Positions 36,670-48,052 of a stretch of DNA of 64,000 nt are shown here, piece after piece. Position 1 is the stretch's first letter; the number at the start of each line of letters is the position of its first letter. Made by a program: the position numbers and the translations under genes. The DNA comes from Dactylonectria macrodidyma (Eukaryota; Ascomycota; Sordariomycetes; Hypocreales; Nectriaceae). Location of the stretch: the NCBI GenBank assembly GCA_020744425.1, contig JAGMUV010000001.1, positions 4,030,001 to 4,094,000 on the forward strand, read 5' to 3'. The notes below the pieces were generated by a model that worked only from the letters and a program-made list of their open reading frames with translations, was not told the DNA's origin and searched no databases.

Positions 36670-37306
36670 TGTAAGAGTTAGCGGCGAGGGCTCGGCGAGC
36701 CCTCGGCTAGGACTAGTCTTATTATCAGTTATGCGGCACGATTGAGTAATATAACTTACTGGAATCGCTTGATCTTTTGCTCTAACGGTCGATTGGTCTT
36801 TATGCGGATTGGGCATGCCGCCCCAACCCTTACAATATTCCAGTATGCGTTGGGTCTAGTGCTGTGCGGAAGGTTGGGCGTTCGAATCCCTGGTCAGGAT
36901 AGAAGCCTAGAAAAGATCCTTGTGACCGCGATAGGTACTAGGCTCGCAGGGCTAGCTGTGCGGGAGGTCAGGTGACCTTGTGACTGCGATAGGCTAAGCT
37001 CTGGGGGTTGATAACTGTGGTACCTCTCTTACTAGCTTAGAAGCTGGCTAGCCTCTCTAGCACCTACGTAAGCACGGGCGCGTCATGCTAGGTGGCCTCT
37101 GAACGCAGCTCGGGACGCGCTGCTAGAGAGGGGGGGTTAATTGTAAGAGTTAGCGCCGAGGGCTCGGCGAGCCCTCGGCTAGGACTAGTCTTATTATCAG
37201 TTGTGCGGCACGATTGAGTAACGTAACTTACTGGAATCGCTTGATCTTTTGCTCTAACGGTCGATTGGTCTTTGTGCGGATTGGGCATGCTGCCCCAACC
37301 CTTACA
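36670..37306 (+). mobile_element. TRIM-like LTR element, almost un-RIPed
   Basis: Two 165-bp direct repeats (36670-36834 and 37142-37306) start TGTAAGAGTTAGCG and end CCCAACCCTTACA. They flank 307 bp and are bracketed by a perfect target duplication AAAGG (36665-36669 and 37307-37311). The two LTRs differ at about six positions, mostly C/T or G/A. The inside has no coding capacity. It has a GTTCGAATCC stretch (36880-36889) like a polymerase III B box, a direct repeat of CCTTGTGACYGCGATAGG (about 36917-36934 and 36975-36992), and a purine tract GAGAGGGGGGG shortly before the right LTR. Each LTR contains a GAGGGCTCGGCGAGCCCTC palindrome. The size and structure are those of terminal-repeat retrotransposons in miniature. 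Confidence 0.88.
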
Positions 37307-37538
37307 AAAGGGCATAAGAACTTAGTAAGGGGAAGGCAAGTATAAAGAATTAGAAAGGGGGGATGATATTATAAGCTAATGCTTAGGTATATATTCTACT
37401 ACATCTTACTGCCTCTATAGCTATCTAAGGCTAGGCCTATTTCAGGCTTACGAAGGAGGATTCCTTCCTCTTTAGCTTTTCATAAATCAATACACGGCTA
37501 GTCCCTTAGTGCACCTACTTACAGGCCAGCCCCTTACA

Positions 37539-38270
37539 GGGGTAAGGGCTAAGCTAGCCACTATCTAGTATAACTATTATTTATAACGCTATATAGAGAA
37601 GACTATATTACTAATTCCTATAATATCTTAACTTAGTGTCTTTAATAGGTCTGAGGGTCTTAAGAAAGGTATCCTTATGCTATAGTCTTAGTAAATTGTT
37701 TAAGCTAATTATAGAGTATAAATAGAAGTTAAGATTAATAATAACTAAGTTAGTTTTAAAATAAGGATAGTATAACTAAAGAAGGTAATAATAAAAGATA
37801 GTTCTTTAAATCTAATATTAATACTAAAGACTATTTTAACTTACTCTTCTTACTTATTTAATTATAAAAATACTTTAAATAATTAAAAGTAGAGTATGAT
37901 TCTAATCTAGAGAATAAAGATAAGAATAATAATAATAATTCTATAAATAGAAGCCTTCTTTACTATTACTTACTATAGCCTTCTATATAGCTAAGGCGTG
38001 GTTATTATAGCCTTGCTCTTAGTATAAAAGAGTAGCTAAGATAATTTTAAAAGTAAACTTAATTATTAAGACTATTATAATAGTATTAGAGTCTAATAAT
38101 AATTCTACTTAAAGAATTAGTAGTATTTTATATATAAGACTTAGTATAAAATAGAGATTTTAAGGCTTATACTTTAACTAGTTATAATAAGGCAATCCTT
38201 TATAAATTCTAAATAAAGCTAGATAATAATTAAATATAGTTTTATAGTTAATATTCGGAGAGTTAGTTTT
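37539..38270. other. AT-rich decayed sequence, no gene
   Basis: TA-dominated and full of stops in all frames. I see no terminal repeat or domain. It separates the gag-only element from the first long-inverted-repeat unit. Confidence 0.45.
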
Positions 38271-38817
38271 TATAAAGGCTATAGCAGTGGAAGGAGTGAA
38301 AGTAGTAGAAGGTTATTGGTGGAACTCGGCGATTGTGGGTCAAGGAATTGACCAATCGAAAAAGGGATTAAAGATTTAGAAAGAGCAGGAAAAGACAATT
38401 AGAAAGGTAGTCAGTTTGAAGTGATTGGTTAAGAAATGCATGTATTGATAATAATAATCTTTCTAGACTGGCTAGAGAAAAGCCCCAGCTTTATAGAGAG
38501 ATTGCTGTCTAGTCATATGTCCAATCTAATAGGGGATTTAGACAATTTATTATAGTAAAACCGGGTAAGACGTGTCCTGAGTTTTAAGACCGTTAGATGT
38601 ATATCTAATGCTTAAACTCTAACCTTATTAAAGGTTCTTATTATAAATGTCTTTTGTAATTATAATATAAGGAAGATAGGCTTTCTGAGGTATATTATAT
38701 ACTATTATAAAGCTAAAAATCATAAGATTTTGAATATATTATTTATAGTCTTATTTAATAAGAGTTAAAGGAGATATTTCTTTATTAGTTATATATTTTA
38801 TATATAAGGACTTTATA
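38271..38817 (+). repeat. Long-inverted-repeat unit L1
   Basis: About 547 bp starting TATAAAGGCTATAGCAGTGG and ending near TATATAAGGACTTTATA. The same unit occurs at 44274-44828 (plus), 46362-46895 (minus) and 48053-49026 (minus, split by a MITE). This copy is only lightly RIPed in its first 300 bp (for example GGTTATTGGTGGAACTCGGC). The outward-facing tips suggest terminal inverted repeats of a DNA transposon such as a Mutator-like element, but no transposase and no target duplication were identified. Confidence 0.7.
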
Positions 38818-40768
38818 GTTTTATATAAAGATTGATTATAATAGTATTTATATACATTATTATTAAAAAGATAAAAAATACTGCTTTAATAAGGTATATT
38901 TCTTCTTTATAGATAATTAGCTTAACTTTAGCCTTATATAAGCCTAATTATTCTAACTTATACTTATTAAAAAGTCTTTAATTACTTATATTTATATTTA
39001 TAAAAATATTATACTTATATAAAGGTAGTAATATAAATATTAGAAGTATATAGTTTACTTTCTTTATAAGATTAGCTTAGTATATAATTAGCTCTTACTT
39101 TTACTATAAGAATTAAATATTATATTATTATATTTTATTAATATATCATCTTATATAATTCTTAGTTAGTAATTTACTTACTAATTCTATATTTACTACT
39201 AGCTAGTTATTATATAATTAGACTACTTCTATTATTATTATCCTAGCTATTAATATATTATTATTAATAAAGAGAGACTGAATTAATTACCTTAAGATAG
39301 TAATATTCTAAATATTATTCTCTAAAGTTAGATAAAGGCTATAGATATTAGACTTAAGAAAGATCAGAAAGCAGAGCCTGACCTAGAGAATGAAGCTATA
39401 GTACTAGACCTATTAGCTAAAGATATAAAGCTTAATACTCTATAGTCTATTCTTACTAAAGAATTAAAAGCTAATTTAGAGCTTTCTATAAGCTTTTAAG
39501 TATAAGTATAATACAAACTATAGCTCTTAAATATATAATATATACTTATTAATAAGTTTAATTACTCTTATGCCTTACTCTCTTTAGTATTTCTTCACTT
39601 CTTTACTAATAGTAAAGCTAACTTTATTAAACTTTAATTATACTCTATTAATTATAAGAATTATATTAAGTATATAATATACTAATATAATAAGCATTTT
39701 ATATATTACTTAACCTTTTATTCTATTACTTTTAATATATTAATATAGTTATAAGTATATTTATAATTTAGATTCTTTATAAAATAATATAATAAAAAGT
39801 ATTAACTATTTATATAAGAATAACTTATTTAAGTACTTAAATATAGTAAGGACTTTAAAGTATAAGTATTAATTAATTTAATTATAAAGTATGCAGTTTC
39901 TATTTATAATATATATTTATTTAAAAATAAAAAGAAGTAAGACCTTAAGGCTTATACTTATAACTTTAAGTATCCTAGTATATTTATTATATTTAGCTTA
40001 GTAGATTTATATTAGTAGAGTCTTTATTAATATATGCCTTAGTATAATTACTAACTAGCTATTACTAAGCTAAAGAGAATGGCTTTATTATACTGCTTAT
40101 TATAATAAAACCCTTATATTACTGCTTTCTACTTTTATTATTAATATACACTCTTTTAAAATATTATATTAAGTAAGAAGTTTAGTATTATAAATTATTA
40201 GGATTAGTATAAATAGTAAGGCTATAATAGCTTATATAACTATAGCCTATACTAAATAAATAATTATTTAAAAGCTAATATAGAGAATAAAGTAGCTTAT
40301 AATATATTTATATATATATAAGGATTCTATATTATTATTATTAATCTTAAGCTAAGCAAGACTATGCTTTAAAGTAAGAGTAATCCTTTAAATATAGATT
40401 CCCTAAGTATAGAAATAATATTCTTATAGCTCTTATAAATTATTAACTATTACTAGTACTATAAGTATAATACTATATATTGCTTATATATAAGAAAGAG
40501 AACTAATAATTTAGTAAAGGATATAAAAAGTACTATTATAAATACTAAAGTAGCTAATATTACTAATCTAAAGAGAGAGTGTTATTTTAACTTTCCTTAT
40601 GCTTTATAAGAGCTGGCTATAGTAATTAAAAAGAAAGGTAAGTTATACTATATCTTTAAAGCAGCTTAGAATAATAGCCTTATAAATAACTTTAATCCTA
40701 TAATTATCCTAAGCTAGCTAGCTAATATTAATATATCTTCTTATACTAACTTATAAGCAGTTATTATA

Positions 40769-41195
40769 ACGTATATAATAAGCGAGTGCAACAGATAAGA
40801 GTACGCAACACTTGAACTTTATACCTTAAAGAATAATTTTCAAAAAATTCTTAAAAATTAAATTTAAGCTAAAAATTACTAAAAACTAGGAATTATATTT
40901 ATTAAGTGAGAATATATAAGATATGAATTTTGTATATTTTGTATATTTTTATTTTTTAACTTATTAAAAAAACATCTATTCGCACTATATGCCTTATTAT
41001 ATCTAGCTTAATATGCTAGTTAAAATTATAAGAAAAATATATTTATTATATTAAAATGTAATAAGTTAAAAAAATATAGCTTATATAAGTCTAATAATTT
41101 TATTATTAGTTTTAGGTTGTCTAGAGTAGGTTATTCTTTGCAGTACAGTGCACTGTTGCACTCGCTTGTTTATTACACTCACTTATTACATACAT
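40769..41195. mobile_element. MITE A (word CGAGTGCAACA), complete, in the Helitron gene
   Basis: 427 bp flanked by TA duplications (40767-40768 and 41196-41197). Left tip: ACGTATATAATAAG, CGAGTGCAACA, GAT, AAG, then AGTACGCAACA. Right tip read inward: ATGTATGTAATAAG, TGAGTGTAATA, AAC, AAG, CGAGTGCAACA. So both ends carry the same duplicated word, with RIP changes. Removing the element and one TA restores the helicase frame (AVIIYTIKYYNK, expected AVINYITKYCSK). Non-coding. A truncated reverse copy is at 23222-23603. Confidence 0.85.
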
Positions 41196-41697
41196 TATAT
41201 ACTATAAAGTATTATAATAAATCTAAGAAAAAGACTGAGTCTTTTACTAAGCTTATAAACTAAGTCTTACCTTATATATTATATATTCAGCCCCTATTAT
41301 CCTTCTCTTCTTATTTAATAAATAAGCTAATTACTAAGAGAGATTACTTAGTATGAGAGATTTCTTATCTATTATTTAACATTTTACTATAAGAAAGCAC
41401 TTATATAGTTATTACTATAGACTACTATTTATTAGAGTAATAAGTATGTTTATATTATATAAATAGAGATATTAATAAGGCTATTAGTAATTATAAAAAA
41501 TATCTAAAGAGAAAGGACTAGTATAAAAAATATAATATATTTTAAATACTTATAGTTATATAATCTTAATATATAAAAAGACTTATTACTTAAGTAAAGA
41601 AAAGAGTTCTATCTTACTTTTCTTAATATAAGTCTATAAAGGCCTCTTCTTATTTTAATGACTTTTATTATATTAAATTAATAATAGTTTATTTATA

Positions 41698-42134
41698 ACG
41701 TATATGATAAGCATGCGACGCATCCAAGTATGCGACGCACTTATACTGTATACCTAAAAGAGTAAACTTTAAATTTTCTAAAATGGGCTATATAGTATTA
41801 AGAATTTTAAAAAATTAATTTTAAGTAATTAACTAAAAAAGTCATAATTTAGCATTTTTATTAGATTTTTAACTAATTTATTTAGCTTTTTAAAATTATA
41901 AATAAGAAAAAAAACAGTGCAAATAAGATTTTTTAAAATAAGTTTATAAATAAAATCTTTTAAAAATCTAAAAAATCTTTACTTATTTTTATATACTTAT
42001 TAAACATATATATAAGATATAAGCTATTTTAAGCTTAGTTTAAATTTTTAAAGAATTTTTAAAAAAGTACTGTTTTAGGTATAAATTGGAAATGCGTCGC
42101 ATACTTGGATGCGTCGCATGCTTATCATATACGT
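41698..42134. mobile_element. MITE B (word ATGCGACGCA type), complete, in the Helitron gene
   Basis: 437 bp flanked by TA (41696-41697 and 42135-42136). The tips are almost perfect inverted repeats of about 45 bp: ACGTATATGATAAG, CATGCGACGCA, TCC, AAG, TATGCGACGCA. Because the tips keep CpA and TpG while the body is TA-rich, this is one of the better preserved members. Excision with one TA keeps the flanking helicase frame open (VYLYYFLKELLIISK). The body has AATTTTAAAAAATTAATTTT motifs related to MITEs A and C. Non-coding. Confidence 0.88.
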
Positions 42135-43905
42135 TATTACTTTTTAAAAGAGTTACTTATTATAAGTAAGTAATAGTTTAATTCTTTTATAACTATATAT
42201 ATATACTATAAATAGTATTATAATACTTATATAAATAATTATTATAAAGAGCTAGATATAGATAAATTAATAGTAAAGGAAGATGAATTTAAGCTTAAGA
42301 TTTATAAAGAGCTTATTATAAAAGAGAATTAGTATAAACTTACTTATATATTACTTAATTACTTACTAAAAGAAGAGGATATTAATATCCTTAGCTATTA
42401 AGATATTAATATTAATTATAATTAGACTCTTTATATTAAGTAATATACTAATAATAGTATTTTTAGTAATAACTATTAGAAATAATATAAAGTAAAAAAC
42501 CTTTAGAATTCTAATATAGACTATTAGCCCTTAAAAGCTTATAATTCTCTAAATTAAAATTAGCACTTAGTATATAACATAGTAATAGGCCACTTCTTAA
42601 TAGGGATTCCTTCTTAGTTATTACTCTATATAAATAGAGAAAGCAGTACTAATAAGTCATACCTTATTAACCTACTCTTTATATACCTTTAAGCTATAAT
42701 AAGTAAGAGAAGGACGCCTATCTAGCATACTGTAATTATAAGTATTATAAGAAATCAGATTTTAAATACCACCTTATATTCCTTATTATACTTACTAATT
42801 AATAAGGACTTTAAGCCTTTTTTAGCTATTAATAAGGCCTAGCTTTAGAAGAAGCTTAAAGATATTAAGTATTTAATTATTAATAAGAAGAGTATACTAA
42901 GACTATATTAGCTATTTTAGATTAATAACTATCTTTATAAAGCATTCTTAAATAAGAATAATAAGTTCTTTAATAGCTTAAATATCCTCTTAGTTAGTAA
43001 ATTCTTTTAGCTTCTCCTTATACTATAGAAGCCGCTTTAATATAATAAAGAGGTTTAAAGAGTAAAAATTAAGAGTACAAATGTATATAAGCAATTTAAT
43101 AAATCAGTCTTTTTAAAAGTTATTTAGTAATAGTATAGTAATAATTAAAAAGTATTCTGCTTAGCTCTTAAGAAATTGTAATTACTTTAATTATCTATAG
43201 AGTTCTAAAAGCTCCTTTCTAACTATATATAAGTAAAACTAGATAATTAAGAAGTTATAAGGTTTATTAATGCCTTATAAGTATATATTACTAAAGATAG
43301 AGTGAATAAATATAATTATTATTATTTTAACTACTTTAGCTAGCTAGTTATCCGGATTATAGCTAAGAATATCAGCCTTAGTATAATTACTATACTTAAT
43401 AATAAAGTAAGTAATTTTATAAAGCAGATCTTTATATATATTAGCTCTTATTTAATACTAATATTTAACCTTTAGTAATTAGTTAGCCTTTATAATAGTG
43501 CTTATAGTATAGTTTATAATATTAACTAAGTACTTAAAGCTAACTTTATTTAAGACTCTTTTTATATTATTATAATAGAGTTTAATAAATATAATAAACT
43601 AATATTTTTAATTATTACTAATAGTAAGAAGATTATTCTAATTCTCTTAGTAAAGAGGGACTTCTTTATTAAAACCACTCTTTATACTTATACTTAGTTT
43701 CCTCTAATTATATACTATATAATTACTATATATAAGTTATAAAGTATTACTAAAGATATAATAATTATAAATCTATCTTATTAGGACTCTCAGACTGGTT
43801 TAAACTATATAGCTATCTTTTATATAAAAACACTTAAGGGTCTGATATTAGATATACTATTTAATTATAATTACTTAGTCTATAGGTCTTCTCCGAATAG
43901 TATAA

Positions 43906-44273
43906 AGATAAAAATAAGGGATTAAGAGCTTTAAAAATAATAAGTATTTATATAAAATCCGTATATATTATATAATACTAATAATAGCTATAGTAATGGA
44001 TTAGTATATAAATAATATAATAATAGTAATAGCTTCCTAGTCTGTAAATATATAGCCTTTAGCTAAGGCTACTCTATATACTCTATTACTACTCTAATAT
44101 ATATAGAGTAATGTAGTATTTTAACTTATAATTAAGAGTATTATTAAAATACTATAACTTTAAACTATTATAATATTATAAGTTCTTTATTAATTTATAA
44201 TTAAGATAGCCTATTTAATAGCTTAAAAGTAAAGTAATTTATAATATTAAAATGGATTAATTCTAATACTAAT
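43906..44273. other. Decayed sequence downstream of the helicase gene
   Basis: TA-rich and non-coding. A small stem (AGCCTT, loop TAGCT, AAGGCT) lies near 44058-44074 and could be the Helitron 3' hairpin. However, the CTRR terminus that should follow within about a dozen bases is not convincing. Confidence 0.3.
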
Positions 44274-44828
44274 TATAAAGGCTATAATAGTAAAAGGAGT
44301 AAAAGAAGTAAAAGGAGTAAAAGATTATTAATAAAACTTAGTAATTATAGATTAAAGAATTAACTAATTAAAAAAAGGATTAAAGATTTAGAAAAAGTAA
44401 GAAAAGATAATTAGAAAAGTAGTTAGTTTAATATAATTAGTTAAAGAATATATATATTAATAATAATAATCCTTTTAAATTATTTAAAAAAAAGCTTTAG
44501 CTTTATAAAGAGATTATTATCTAATTATATATTTAATTTAATAAAGGATTTAAATAATCTATTATAATAAGACTAAGTAAGATATATTTTAAATTTTAAA
44601 ATTATTAAATATATATTTAATATTTAAATTTTAATCTTATTAAAGGTTTTTATTATAAATATTTTTTATAATTATAATATAAAAAAAAGAAGCTTTTTAA
44701 AATATATTATATATTATTATAAAGTTAAAAATTAGAAGATTTTAAATATATTATTTATAGTTTTATTTAATAAAAGCTAAAAAAGATATTTTTTTATTAA
44801 TTATATATTTTATATATAAGAACTTTAT
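44274..44828 (+). repeat. Long-inverted-repeat unit L2
   Basis: A heavily RIPed copy of L1 (38271-38817), same orientation. With L3 (46362-46895, opposite orientation) it brackets about 2.6 kb and could form one complete element. Confidence 0.7.
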
Positions 44829-46361
44829 ATTAATAAGCTTAACTTTTTATAATATATTAATATAAACTTTAAATAATGTATTAGTATTATAATAAAGCTT
44901 TTATAAAAGGGTTTCTTTTTTATTATAATTATAATATTTTAAAAGTTATAAATTAAGTATAATAAATTATAATCTTATTTTAAAGAAAAAAAGCCTATTA
45001 TTTAAAATAGTAATAATAATACTCTTTTAACTAACTTATAAAAGCAAGTAATATTATATTAAGTATATTATTAAGTTATATAAGAGCATTATATTTAGCT
45101 TTAGTCTTTTTAATACTAAGTAAATACTATTTTAAAAGTATATAACTAGTTTAATAAAGCTTTTTTTAATTAATTTTAATACTTTATAAAGTATTAGAAA
45201 TATACCTTTTATATAAAGAAGTTAATAACTTAAGATATAAAGTATAAAATAATATAAAATCATATTTATATTAAAGCCTTTTATTATGGCTTTAACTGCT
45301 TTATATATAAAAATAGTATTAAACTTAAGAATATTTAAAACTTTAATAAAATAGGCTTTATAATTAAATATCTTTAAAAATGCATATTTATATAAACTTT
45401 TTAAAAAGTTAAATAGCTTATTTTAATTAATATATATACTATAATTAGTATAATTATAATTAAGTTAATTTCAGCTATTAATAATACTATTCCGCCTTTT
45501 ATTATACTACTTAGTATTAACATTCTTATTAAATAGGTTTATAACTAGCTTAATAATAATACTATAATTATAATTAATAATAAGAGCTATATTAAAAATA
45601 TTACAGCTTTTAAATAAGTTATATATTTTAAGCAACTTATACAGCCTTCTAATTTTTAAAAAAAGCAGCTTCTTTTTATAAATAAGTATAAAAGTCACTT
45701 TATATATAAAATCTTTTATTATTATAATTAGTATAATATCGAGCTATTTCTTATACTTTTACATCTTATATATTATCTTTAGCCTCTTAATATTAGTATT
45801 TTTAATATATATAAGCAGTAGTATTAATATATTCTTTATAAGGAAATTACTAATAGTATAACTAACTTTAATAAAACTGACTTCTTATTCTACTTCTAAG
45901 AGATATAAGAACGCACTTTTAAGAAGTTAACTATTCTATTTACTTAAGAGAAATACAGCTTATTTTCTTATAATCTATTTAAAGTTTTAAATAGCCTTAT
46001 TAATCTACTTTTATTATTAATTATAAAAGCCTCTTTAAAGAGTCTTTTAAGTTATATAAATATTAGCTCTTTATTATTAATAATTATATTATAATAAAGT
46101 GACTATAATAGCTTTATAACTCTAGTTATATTATAAAGAGTGAATTTAATATTATATAATTAAATAAAGGTAACTATATTAATATTAAAATAAAAGTTAT
46201 TAAAAGATATTAAAACTATATAATACTTTATATTTATATATTAATTATATTAAAGTAATTATTAACTTTATTAATTATATATATATTTAATTATATAATT
46301 ATTATTAATAATACTCTTATATTAAATAATATTATTATAATATAAGAAATTATAAAATTAT
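44829..46361 (-). pseudogene. Interior of the L2-L3 element, unreadable minus-strand coding remains
   Basis: TA-rich, with stops in all frames, but the minus strand has longer open stretches than the plus strand, including an open run at about 45507-45698 (IYKKKLLFLKIRRLYKLLKI). Filling glutamine at TAA/TAG gives a further basic, leucine/isoleucine-rich frame up to about 46050. I could not assign it to a transposase family. A transposase relic of the long-inverted-repeat element is the natural guess. Confidence 0.3.
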
Positions 46362-46895
46362 TATATATAAAATATATAATTAATAAAAGAATATTTTCTT
46401 TAGCTTTTATTAAATAAGAATATAAATAATATATTTAAAATCTCTTAATTTTTAATTTTATAATAATATATAATATACTTTAAAAAGCCTATTTTCTTTA
46501 TATTTTAATTATAAAAGATATTTATAATAAAAACCTTTAATAAGATTAAAATTTAAATATTAAATATATATTTAATAGTTTTAAAACTTTAAATATATCT
46601 TACTTAGTTTTATTATAATAAATTATCTAAATCCTTTATTAAATTAAATATATAATTAAATAATAATTTCTTTATAAAACTAAGGCTTTTTTTAATTAGT
46701 TTAATAAGATTATTATTATTAATATATATATTTCTTAACTAATTATATTAAACTAACTACTTTTTTAATTATCTTTTCTTACTCTTTTTAAATCTTTAAT
46801 TCTTTTTTAATTAGTTAATTCTTTAACTTATAATTACTAAGTTCGATTAATAATTTTTTACTCTTTTTACTCTTTTTATTACTATAGCCTTTATA
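46362..46895 (-). repeat. Long-inverted-repeat unit L3
   Basis: An inverted, heavily RIPed copy of L1. It ends ACTATAGCCTTTATA, mirroring the start of L2. Confidence 0.7.
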
Positions 46896-46904
46896 AAAAT
46901 AATA

Positions 46905-47821
46905 ATAACTAGTTAATTAATTCTTTATATATTAATTAAAATACTTAAATTACTTAAGATTTATTTTATTATTAATTTAGTTATTTAAAGTTATTATAAT
47001 AGCTTAATTATTTAAGAAATACTTTTTTAATATTAATTAATAAAGTAATATTAGCTTATAACTATAATAAATAATTAAATTACTTAGCCTTTTATATTAA
47101 CTACTTAAATAATTATAACTTATTTTTAGTTTTTAAGCTAAACTAATTTTAGGTTTTTATATTTATTTATACTTATAATAACTATTCTACTTATAATTAT
47201 ACTTATTATAAAGCTAATCTTATTAAAGTTATAAATATTAACTAAGTTAATACTATATTTTATAATTATATTCTCTATAAGCTTAAATTAATTATAAATA
47301 ATAATTAGATCTTTATATTTAGTTCTTTAATAATTATATTTATAAAAAAATATATCTTAAGCTTTTAATATTACTTAATAAAGTTAAAAGCTTAGTACTT
47401 ACTAATAGGTAATGCATTATAATTAGTAAGCAGTCAGTTAGCTATTTCTTTAATATTACACAGTTATAAGAGAAATCCTTATAAATCCAGATTAAGAATA
47501 AACTAAATAATAATCTATTCCTCTAGATTAAATAAGTAATGCAATTTCAGGATTTAATTATATTAATATTGAATGCTATTCTATTAGTAATAAAGCCTTT
47601 ACTTCTTAATATTATAAGTACTAATAGTGCTTTAAATACTTAATTTTAAGTCATTTTAAAGGGCTTAAAAAGCTAGAAGGGTTTTTACTTTAGTATTTAA
47701 GTATAATATATTAAATAGTTAAGAAATGTGTATTTAAATATAAAGATAAGAGTTTCTAAAGAAAATGCATTATATACTTAGATGCATTATATACTTATTA
47801 TATATATTATAAGTAAAAAGC
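46905..47821 (+). mobile_element. Decayed TA-flanked element, right end with word TATATAATGCA
   Basis: 46905-47150 matches 22980-23219. From about 47260 to 47760 the sequence matches the element bodies at 1090-1565 (inverted) and 31289-31600. The right tip near 47770-47815, read inward from TA, is ATATATATAATAAG, TATATAATGCA, TCT, AAG, TATATAATGCA. This is what RIP would make of the MITE B word. The left end of the element was not found. Confidence 0.5.
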
Positions 47822-47829
47822 AGCTATTG

Positions 47830-48052
47830 TATTAAATAATATTAATAAAAGCAAGGTTTAATAAGCTAAAATAATTTACTAAAGGCTTTTTAAAACTTTA
47901 AATCTATAAAAGCCTAATAATTACTTAATGTAATCAATTATTAAATAGTATAACTTTATAAAACACACTCTTATTAATACTAAAAGTATTAAAAGCTTAA
48001 ATCTTATACTTATAATTTTAACTATTCTAATACTTTTATTATATTTAATTTA
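47830..48052 (+). pseudogene. Helitron Rep fragment
   Basis: The plus strand near 47995-48050 reads KSYTYNFNYSNTFIIFNL, matching the Rep block at about 39940-39995 of the main Helitron copy (KAYTYNFKYPSIFIIFSL). The copy is cut at 48053 by long-inverted-repeat unit L4. So at least two Helitron copies existed at this locus. Confidence 0.5.

Larger units (their letters stand above)
35469..37538 (+). mobile_element. Gag-only (non-autonomous) LTR element hosting a TRIM
   Basis: Two 172-bp direct repeats, 35469-35640 and 37367-37538, begin TATTAYARGC and end CCCCTTAYA. The flanking 5-mers GCGGT and GGGGT differ at one base, compatible with a target duplication. A purine tract (GAAAGGGGGGATGA) precedes the right LTR. 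Without the nested 637-bp element the total is about 1.43 kb. The inside codes on the plus strand only for a gag-like capsid (see next entry); there is no room for pol. RIP is milder than in the two gypsy elements. It would depend on proteins from another element. Confidence 0.75.
38830..43905 (+). pseudogene. Helitron Rep/PIF1-like helicase gene, RIP-decayed and split by two MITEs
   Basis: Plus-strand reading through RIP stops reveals an autonomous Helitron gene. The Rep part has YPSIFIIFS near 39970, and a two-histidine block near 40195-40260, where YKxxGxNSLYNYGLYxIN is the mutated form of YEWQGRGSxHxHGLYW. The Helitron-like N-terminal domain shows ECYFNFPYALQELA near 40575 and AAxNNSLINNFNPIIIL near 40670. 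It continues after the first MITE with KKKTESFTKLINQVLPYI (41230) and LINKLITKRDY (41325). The PIF1 helicase has a Walker A remnant RESSTNKSYLI (42635-42663, from GxxGTGKS), SKFFxLLLI (42994-43025, from GDFFQLPPV) and the motif ITIYKLQSIT near 43720. Rolling-circle transposition was its role. Helitron termini were not found. Confidence 0.85.

Noticed and set aside
36841..36905. A tRNA gene inside the TRIM (GTTCGAATCC)
   Set aside because: The possible A box is only about 17 bp away, the T stem has mismatches, and no acceptor stem exists; kept only as a B-box-like motif.
44058..44098. Helitron 3' terminus (hairpin plus CTAA)
   Set aside because: The stem is only 6 bp, and the CTAA lies more than 20 bp after it, so the spacing does not fit; no second copy was available to confirm an end.
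45507..45698. A 63-codon minus-strand frame as a gene
   Set aside because: It is only an accidental open run in a heavily RIPed transposon interior; the composition is Ile/Lys/Leu/Asn from TA richness.
44829..46361. Captain-type tyrosine recombinase (DUF3435) of a Starship element
   Set aside because: Considered because the long inverted repeats bound a cargo-like region, but no R-H-R-Y type motif could be read in the decayed minus-strand frame.
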